A DNA stretch of 64,000 nucleotides, taken from NCBI RefSeq assembly GCF_040954645.1, contig NC_092805.1, forward strand, positions 75,486,564 to 75,550,563, read 5' to 3'. The position numbers were made by a program, and so were the translations under genes. The notes beneath the pieces were generated by a model, which saw only the letters and a program-made list of their open reading frames with translations, did no database searches and was not told where the DNA came from. Shown here in pieces: positions 55,886-64,000 of this stretch. The DNA is from Diabrotica undecimpunctata (taxonomy: Eukaryota > Arthropoda > Insecta > Coleoptera > Chrysomelidae). Position 1 is the stretch's first letter. The number at the start of each line of letters is the position of its first letter.

Positions 55886-57228
55886 TATATGTAATCTATC
55901 ATCTTTTATTTTGTGATATTGACGATTTATGTAATCTTAGTAAAACATCATTTGCTCACTTAAGTCTATACCACACTTATATTTATTATATTGAGCAATT
56001 AACAGGTTTCTCAGATACCAATCCTCTTCTTGATCTAGTTCTAACCATATGATAACCAAATTCTGAATATATCAAGTATATGTCTCGTTTATCTCTGCAC
56101 TTGGTCACACACATTCCTTCAGGACTGTAAATACTGACCACTTTTTTTTACACGTTTTTTTTAGTTTCTTTGACAAGTGGAGATTGTCTATTCGGTTATT
56201 TCTTAATATGGCTATGAGCAATTGTCTAGTCAAGTCAATGCTATTATAGATGATACCCGTACGTTTCCAGTATTCAGACGGTTCATCTTAACTGTCCCCA
56301 TATGGAATATAAGCCCGAAATAAACCCGTCTTAAATTCTGTTTGTGTTGTCTCTTTCCAAAACGCAATCATCGATTTTTCTGATCGACTTTGTGCAAATA
56401 TTTCGCCAGAATCAATCAGAGTCACTTCTACCATTCATTTAATCTACATCGTCCTCGCCAGATGCTTCTAACAATGACTGTAATTCAACAGTGGTCAATC
56501 TACGTTTATACTCACATCTAGCTATTTTAGATGTCGAAGGCAAATTATTTACATCCATTTTTTTACAAATACTATAACTCACTTTTACGTAGGTAATTAA
56601 CAATTAAAATTTACTACTAGAAACTATCAACTTACGACTTCCAATACTATAAGGCTACTTGAGGCACAATACGTTTTTACTCAATAATAGTTCCTGTATA
56701 AGTAAAATTGTTTTTTAATGTGCTTCATTGAAGCACACTAGACATATTGCAGTTTTGCCATCACATTCTTCACAGTATCTTTTAACTTTTTTAACTTTTC
56801 TATCGGCCTTTCTACTAGTCATGCTTCTTCTTAAAATTTTGTAACATCTTGTACACTTTCTTCTCTTTGTATTATCTACATCGCTTTGCCTGAGATGGTA
56901 TTTTTGGGTATAACTGGTCGTGAGGGTTACAACATTTCTTTATTTGCAAATGCCTTCGTGAACTCCAGTCTGAACTCAAGGATAGGTTGTCGCTTTTTTT
57001 ACGTTTTCTATTATTTAACAACTAAGCATTGACTACTGCAGTATTAAATGCGGTATTAAATATTAATTCCACTACCACTTTCCGGTACCACTTCAGAATT
57101 TTGCGTATTGGGCTTTGGTAAGAAGCCAGTTGATCACTAAAATCAACACTCTTTTTCACCAAGTTATAATCGAGAATAGTTTTTGGTTTTAGTACTTGTG
57201 TATAATTTTTCTTTTCCTTTGATTAAAC

Positions 57229-59744
57229 CAGGGATGGCCAACCCGCGGCACGCGTGCCACTCTGTGGCACGATTGAGTCCTATCAGTGGCACGCGTAACG
57301 TTTTGGATTAAAACACTTTCAAAAAAATTAAAACTTGAAAAACAAAAAAAAAATAAAAAGAAACTTGGTAGGTTTACGGAAGTTACGATAGATGCGGCAT
57401 CATTGCATCCTCTGGCGAGCGATATTGCTGCGATTGGTGCACGTGATCCTAGCTGTCGTAATGTGCAATAGGACTGCGTTACCCTTGCTTAGTTTATTTT
57501 AAACTGCCGCGTTGTATGTGCACATTTTGTCATCGCGCATTGTTTCTTTAAAATTTTAAAAGTATTTGTTCAATATGTCCACGAGTAAGCCTTCGACTTC
57601 AAAACGAAAATACGAAGATGATATTGCAATTCGCGATTTTCAACCTGCTTGGGAAGAACAATTTTTATTTACTAATCGTAATACTTCAAAGCCTGTTTGT
57701 TTGATATGTGGATTGTCTGTAGCAGTTCCGAAAAAATTAATTTAACCTGGAACGACATTATAAACAACTGCATAAGGACTTCAGCAACAAATATCCTATT
57801 GGTTCACATTTGCGAGCCGACTTTATTGAAAAAAAAAAAAAAAAAGAAAACCCTAGCCAGCCAACAGTCACTGTTTCAGAAGAGAAGTGATGAAATGGAA
57901 ACTATGGTTAAAACATCATATGAACTTTCTCTGCTGTTAGCCCGGAAGAAAAAAGCCTACTCTGATGGAGAGGAGATAATTAAAAATAGTCTGGCAATAT
58001 TTGCTAAAAATGTGGGAGATGTAAAGATCAAAAATATGGTCGATAATATTGCATTATCCCGAAATACAGTCATGCGCCGTATAGATGATATGGGCCAGGA
58101 TGTTGTTTCCCAAGTTATAAGTGGATTAAAATCCTGCAAATTCTTTTCTTTAGCGTTGGATGAAAGTTGTGACAACACAGAAAATGCGCAGTTAAGCATT
58201 TTTGTCCGTTATACCAATGATAATTTTGAAAATGCCGAAGAGCTTCTGGATTTGCGTCAACTAGTCACAACAACAGGAGAGGACATTTTTCAACAGCTTA
58301 AAAACGTAATCGAAGTCAACAAAGTTGAATGGTCAAAATTAGATAGTATTTGTACAGATGGAGCTCCTTGCATGGTTGGTAGACTAAAGGGGTTTGTTAC
58401 ATTACTGGAAAACTATTTGGGAAGAAAAGTTTTTAAGTACCATTGTATTATTCACCAGGAAGCTCTTTGTGCCAAGGACCTAAACATGTCATCTGTTGTT
58501 GACCCTGTAACACGCTGCATTAACAAAATACGAGCTCGGGCATTGAATCGACGACAATTTCGAGACTGTTCGCGGAAGAAACGGAGCAAGATGGAGAGTT
58601 ACTTCTCCATTGCAGTGTGCGCTGGCTCTCCAAAGGAAATGCACTCGAAAGGTTTTGGAACTTGAAGGAGTGCGTCTTAAAATATTTTCAAGAAAACAAT
58701 GAACTACCCAGTGAGTGCTCGTTACTTAATGATAAAGATTGGCTTTGGGATTTAGCTTTTCTCACTGATATTATGAGACATTTAAATTTATTAAATTTAA
58801 GATTACAGGGAAAAAATTGTATTTTTCCTACTCTAGTTGGTCATATATCTTCTTTTGTGAATAAACTTATGCTTTTTTGTAACGATTTTGGAGAACAGAG
58901 ATTGACACATTTCACATTAATGCAGGAATTAGCCAACAAGGTCAGTAGAACTCCAAATTATGACAAATTTAAAAACCTTATATCTATTTTGCTAGGTTCA
59001 TTCAATACCCGGTTTGAAGATTTTCAAAAAGACAAAATGAATGTTGACCTTTTCATAAATCCTTTTTCTATTTCTCTGCAAGATATCAATTGTTACTCAG
59101 CTGAAATACAGATCGAAATTATTGATTTACAGAACCACACTATAATAAAAACCAAATATAGGGAAATTATTTCAACTGTTACTGATCCCAATTATATTGA
59201 ATTTTGGAAATTTGTACCAGCAAACAATTTTCCTAATTTACACGAGTTAGCTCTAAGATATTGTTGTAGATTTGGTTCAACGTACGTTTGTGAGCAAATG
59301 TTCTCTATTATGAACATAATAAAATCAAAATATCGGTCACGATTAACTGACATGCATTTAAAAAATCTAATTCTGTTGGCTAGTTCCGAAATTAATCCCA
59401 ATATAGATGAATTAATTAAAAAAATACAAGTTCAAATACCACATTAAATAAGTAACTGTTTAATAATTTGAATTTTAGATAATAAGAAAATATTTAAGTT
59501 TTTTTGTTTAACGTTTTTATTTTATTTTTATTAACAATAAAGTAAGTTTGTTGTTATGTTTTACTTATTACGTTATTTTTTAAACCTCCACTATCTTGAC
59601 TAAACGGAAAAATGTGGAATTTACATAAGAAATACATATTGTACCGTATATTATTAATGTTAGTATGTCGAAAAATTTTAGTGGCACGCCAATTTTTTTT
59701 TGTTCTCATATTGGCACTCGACTTAAAAAGGTTGGCCACCCCTG
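57229..59744 (+). mobile_element. hAT transposon nested in composite segment B
   Basis: 2516 bp with TIRs CAGGGATGGCCAACC (left) and the complement of CAGGGGTGGCCAACC (right). An exact 8-bp duplication GATTAAAC flanks it at 57221-57228 and 59745-59752. The empty site is present in segment A near 11225 as a single GATTAAAC. The interior carries a decayed hAT transposase. Confidence 0.96.
57575..59447 (+). pseudogene. hAT-family transposase (BED finger, DDE, dimerisation domain), frameshifted
   Basis: The start is MSTSKPSTSKRKYEDD at 57575. A BED-type finger begins with CLICG near 57710 and its second half (NLERHYKQLH) lies in another frame. After a poly-A tract near 57840 the frame changes again. 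The main frame carries LSLLLARKKKAYSDGEEI, FSLALDESCDNTENAQLSIF (first Asp) and CTDGAPCMVG (second Asp). Near 58566 a one-base loss moves it to LHCSVRWLSKGNALERF, continuing to the hAT dimerisation end RSRLTDMHLKNLILLAS and a stop at 59445. It belongs to the group annotated in animals as GTF2I-repeat-domain-protein-2-like or ZBED-like transposases. Three single-base shifts suffice to explain the damage, so it is not ancient. Confidence 0.92.
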
Positions 59745-60479
59745 GATTAAACCAAGATACAACTATTGTGTTTAAATGTTGTAAGGATTAAAACTGGTCT
59801 TTTGTCGACCCATTTTATCACTTGTAAAATCAATAATGGGGTTAAGTTTCATCGTGAGTAACTGGTTGCAACTTTTTTAATCGAGATTTTGGTTTTACAT
59901 GTTTTTATAGTAAAACATCTGCACATAAATAATTCGTTTCTTGAACAATGATTTCAATTCATCGACCAATATTCTAAAATAAGGTGTTATTACGTCGTCC
60001 GGAATATTATAAACTGGTTCTCTTTCACAAAGCATTGGAAATATGGTTTACATTCTATATTTAGAAGAATCTTTTACTGCAACTCTTGCTCGACTAAACT
60101 AAACTAAATTAATACACAAAACAAATTAATCAATTTTTTTTATAGAAATGCAGATTCCTTTCGGATTTTTATCAGTGCGGCATGAGTCACTGCTGTCTCG
60201 TATATCCAGACCTCTTATCGCATTACAGACATAATTCTCAATTAGCAGTGCGGTACAAGATACATTTAGGTCGTATAATCTTAAAGCCGTAATAAGACCA
60301 TAAGACCGTATGTTATAAATAAATATATCCCTATAAGAATTATCTTGAAAGATGAAAAAAATACAATAAAAAAGTGCAATATTAAGTGTTATTTAAAAAA
60401 TGGTAAGTCATTCACGGGCGTACAGTTAAAAACAAAAGTTTTCAGTGTTCTATTGCTTGAATATTATTATCTGGTGTTC

Positions 60480-60830
60480 TGAAAATGTTGACATTTTTTC
60501 CTGGTCTGATCTTCCTCAACTAACGTCATCTTTCTTAATTGGTGGGTTGTGTTGTTCAGGTCTCTTTAAGTGTTTTTGTTGCTATAAATACTGAGTGATC
60601 TTCTTTAGACAATGTACTAATGTAGTGTTCAAATGTGGCATTGCGTGCATCATGTAGCGCTGATCTTAGTTGTCTGATTAGTCGATTATATTTGTGTTCG
60701 TCATTAAGATTTCGGCTTCTTGGTCATTTACCTATTGCTCTTCATTTTTCGACTCTTAGTTGTATAATATAATTCGGAGTGTTATTTGTATTCTCTTAAT
60801 TTGGAATTGTTAATCGTGTAGCTCCATATG
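60480..60830 (-). pseudogene. Jockey-clade fragment, copy B
   Basis: Counterpart of 11755-12120 without an assembly gap: LIRQLRSALHDARNATFEHY, then ISTLSKEDHS, TLKRPEQ.NPPIKKDDVS and a stop. HKYNRLIRQ upstream extends the match. Confidence 0.65.
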
Positions 60831-61689
60831 AAATAGTAGAAGATGAAAACGATAGCATATTCATCCATAAAAAAAGGAAACGCGATAAAGATATCTGAAA
60901 CAACCGTTTTATGTTATAATAGATGAAATAATCCGAAATTACCACAGGTGAACAGGGCACTATAAAGAGGAAGTAGAATTAGCTATGAAACAGCTTGAAT
61001 GGGGAAAAGAAGTAAGCTTAGACCAAATACCAGCAGGAATTATTCAACTGAGGAAAAAAATTAAATGGATAACAATATTCACTCCATTTACAGAAAAGAA
61101 GGTGACCCGCAAAAATTTTAAGAACTTCTTTAATAGACTCCAGTCAACAATTTCCTAATCATGTTTAAAAAACGTACGGAATGCACTGTATATACTAACC
61201 CAAGTCGTCAACATACTTGTTGCAGTTATGTATTACGATGAACTTAAAGGTTATGCACGGCTCTCCTTGTATAGGTATACAGGCATGTACCCGTGCGGGA
61301 GAAAAAAGATTTGTCATACCGTTACATTATGTCACATTTTAACGTTGAATATTTTATGGTCCCCTTTGGGTAATAAAACGAATGATCGATTTTTTCTCGC
61401 ACACATCTCGCCTATGTAACTTTACAAAGCGAGTCATTTTATGGGTATTAAAGAACCGTCTATGGCCATCATATAATTTTACGCTAATATTTCACGTTCT
61501 ACGACGCATTCCACGTTTGACACACTGTCTTGTTTAGTTTTCTGTCATACTATTTGTTAAATCCTATCTCATTCTCGTCACAGCGTCAAGGAGCAGTAAA
61601 TGTGTGCAGTGAACGGGAGGCATATGTCTAACAGTAAACGTTGGAAATTTTTCGAGTTTATCATATCTTCTTCTTTGAGTGCCTCTCCT

Positions 61690-62083
61690 ATCGGAGATTG
61701 GATATCATTAGGGCGATTCTAATTTTATTTACTGCTGTTTTGAATAATTCGTTAGTGATACAGCCAAACCACTCTCTTAAATTTCTCATCCAGGACATTC
61801 TTCTATGGCCTGGATTTCTGCGTCCTTGGATTTTTCCTTGCATTATATTTTATAGGAATGTGTACTTTTGTCCTCTCATCAGGTGGCCAAAGTATTCAAG
61901 TTTTCTCTTTTTTATATTCAGTATAACTCCTGGATCGTTATTTATTCTGCGTATTACCTCTTCATTTGTAATTTTATCCACCCAACTTATTTTTAGTATA
62001 CGGCGGTAGCACCACTTCTCAAAGTTTTCAAGATTTTCAACATTCTTCTGTTTAAGAGTCCATGCCTCAACACAGTAAAGCAA
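61690..62083 (-). pseudogene. non-LTR retrotransposon RT, C-terminal fragment (copy B)
   Basis: Counterpart of 13015-13430. Here KRKLEYFGHLMRGQKYTFL is intact where copy A has a stop, but the next codon (Gln in A) is a stop at about 61849. The end MISNLR is kept. Confidence 0.8.
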
Positions 62084-62339
62084 AGTACTGAATACATACT
62101 AAGTAGTTAACTAAAAGTGGACGTATGCAAAAAGATGTACGACGTAATCGTATGGTATTCGCTAAATCCTGTCACGTAATATGCCACACACCTTTGTGCG
62201 TTAATTCGTTTTATTGCTGCCAGTTTAAGGTGTTATTAGATGCCGCCATGTTTAATTTCTCTCCACCATCGTATTATCTCCGTTAAATCCTATCATTTTA
62301 GGCTTCATATGTCATGATTAGACCTATAGGACCGGAAAA

Positions 62340-63115
62340 ACGCAACTAAGGCTCTTTTGACATAACTTATATAGGAGCAAAGATATATACCTATGGTCCT
62401 TTTGACGTATTGATGTATTTGATTTCTACGTTGTAGTATTCTATTGGCTAAATGGTACCATTTGATTGGTACTGTATGTCACGATTGGACTAATAGGACC
62501 GCAGATACATAACTAAGGCCCTTTTGACATGCTGATGTATTTTATTTTTCTATTTTATTGTATTCGATTGATTAAATCCTATCATTTGAGGTACTGTACG
62601 TCACGATTGGGCCACTAAAAACGAAGATACGTAACTAAGGCCCTTTTGACGTGATGCTGTATTTGATTTCTATGTCATTGTATTCTATTGGTTAAGTGCT
62701 ATCATTTGAGGTATCGTACGTCACGATTGGACTAATAGGACCGAAGATACATAACTAAGGCCATTTTGACATGCTACTCCATTTAATTTTTATACCTCAT
62801 TGTATTTTATTTGTTAAATCCTTTCATTTGAGGTACTGCACGTCATGATTGGACTAATAGGATCGAAGATACGTGACTACGGCCCTTTTGACATGTTGCT
62901 ATATTTAATTTTTTTATTTCATTGTTTTCAATTGGTTAAATCCTGTCATTTGAGATACTGTACGTCACGATTGGACTTATAGAAACGAAGATATATAATT
63001 AAGGCCTTTTTGACATGCTGCTATATTTCATTTTTCTGTCTTATTGTATTTTATTGGTTCAATCCTATCATTTGAGGGGCTGTACGTCGCGACTGGACCA
63101 ATTGGAGCGAAGATA
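62340..63115. repeat. 122-bp minisatellite array, copy B (five units)
   Basis: The AACTAAGG landmark falls at about 62511, 62633, 62753, 62875 and 62997, with a diverged unit near 62343. Units correspond to A units 2, 3, 4, a 5/6 hybrid, and 7. Confidence 0.92.
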
Positions 63116-63186
63116 CAATAGGTAGTTGCAATATATCATAACCCGTTACTTTTAACTAAACATGATGCCAGAATGATTTTTGGATG

Positions 63187-63187
<1 letters not shown>

Positions 63188-63249
<62 letters not shown>
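63188..63249. repeat. (AT)n microsatellite, expanded relative to segment A
   Basis: 62 bp of TA repeat where segment A has only about 20 bp (14633-14652, with a C interruption). Confidence 0.95.
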
Positions 63250-63250
<1 letters not shown>

Positions 63251-63687
63251 CTAAATTTACTATTTCGTTGTGGGTAATATTATATTCAACGATGCCAAAT
63301 TTCTGATGCTAAAATGATTGATAATGAAAGTGGGATATACATTTTCATGTATATAATGGCAGCGAGTAAACGGTAAAACCCTGAACTAAATATATATAAT
63401 ATTTTCACTGTACCATCATTTTAGACTCAAACATTTTCTGGAATAAAGTTATATAACTCAGTAAGGGATAAAAAGAGAAAGCGGATATTTTAAAATACCA
63501 ACACGGTATCAAAACTCTAATCAATGAGATGGTTAAAGTTCTTGTAACAAGTACAGGAAAAAAGTTATTAAGGTCTTGTAAAGTAGCGTCGATATACAGA
63601 TGCTACTTTGCAAGACGATGCTAAATTAATGGTAAAAGTATAGTGTATCGATGCGAAAATGATAGTAGGATGTATGTATAAATATAC

Positions 63688-63692
<5 letters not shown>

Positions 63693-63744
<52 letters not shown>
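63693..63744. repeat. (AT)n microsatellite
   Basis: TA tract between composite segment B and the third GATCTAGCGG module, impure at its left end. Confidence 0.95.
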
Positions 63745-63746
<2 letters not shown>

Positions 63747-64000
63747 TCTAGCGGTTAATGAGAGCTCCGTACTAAAACGGTATTATACTAACTCCAGGCG
63801 AATATACACCGTGTATATTATTATCTGGGTAGCGCTTTATGTGGACTCCGACCAACACGTCGGATTAAGTGGACTCTGTAATAGGTTAAAACACTTTTGG
63901 GATCCGTATACATTTCTTTGCGTACCCAACTAAACTCCTCCGATGTTGCCAATAATTTGATTAGTCGTAGATTTTTAAATTTTACAGCAGGTACGTTTTA
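63745..64000 (+). repeat. GATCTAGCGG module, copy 3 (runs off the window)
   Basis: Matches copies 1 and 2 from GATCTAGCGGTTAATG onward with a few more differences (GAGAGCTCC for GTGGGCCCC). Cut by the window end. Confidence 0.85.

Larger units (their letters stand above)
56131..63692. repeat. composite duplicated segment B (partner of 10143-15079)
   Basis: Collinear with segment A throughout: piggyBac N-terminal (minus, 56135-56560), piggyBac C-terminal Cys-rich domain (minus, from about 56715), hAT insertion 57229-59744, continued piggyBac-linked sequence 59745-60470, Jockey fragment (minus, about 60480-60830), plus-strand RT-like piece near 60965-61080, RT C-terminal fragment (minus), minisatellite and 450-bp tail. 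An extra segment near 60085-60300 has no counterpart in A. The two segments lie 46 kb apart in direct orientation. Confidence 0.85.

Overview
This looks like nuclear DNA from an insect with a large, repeat-rich genome. A beetle is my guess, but nothing here proves the order. It is eukaryotic: there are spliced exons with GT..AG borders, non-LTR, LTR and Penelope-like retroelements, five DNA-transposon superfamilies, and about twenty long (AT)n microsatellites. One 100-base run of N marks an assembly gap.

Host gene. I recognise one cellular gene. Five exons on the minus strand between 44875 and 38263 encode about 408 residues of condensin complex subunit 1 (CAP-D2). Its introns hold retroelement debris: a Penelope-like fragment near 43000 and an RTE-like fragment at about 40040-41880. 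I found neither its first nor its last exons in the window.

Layout. 1-5400: end of a Ty3/gypsy-type pol (integrase) and a long non-coding tail with a 143-bp tandem repeat. 5700-7400: remnant of an unassigned conserved insect protein and, on the minus strand, the start of an LTR element (primer-binding site plus gag remnant). 7400-8930: (AT)n tracts, inverted Penelope-like tails and a pogo/Tigger-like element. 10143-15079: composite segment A (piggyBac pieces, Jockey and other reverse-transcriptase pieces, a 122-bp minisatellite), duplicated at 56131-63692 as segment B, where it is interrupted by a hAT element. A third partial copy C lies at 54193-54925. 15080-17035: a 678-bp palindromic pair of Penelope-like copies. 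17800-25135: non-LTR fragments, a 295-bp repeat module and a dead Jockey copy that recurs at 49137-51212. 26000-32100: a second pogo-like element, a Dong/R4-like element in TAA repeats, and a piggyBac pseudogene carrying a solo LTR. 32500-36400: foldback and TIR elements of unknown family. 36600-38000: another Penelope-like element and a piggyBac fragment. 38260-44875: CAP-D2. 44900-55900: Tc1-like, Jockey-clade and RTE-clade elements.

How it fits together. Apart from CAP-D2, nearly every readable protein is transposon-derived and most are broken. Two themes stand out. Long (AT)n tracts sit at most element borders and host several TA-target transposons. Several different Penelope-like tails share a short stem-loop followed by CGAAAC, with compensating changes in the stem, which resembles a degenerate hammerhead ribozyme.
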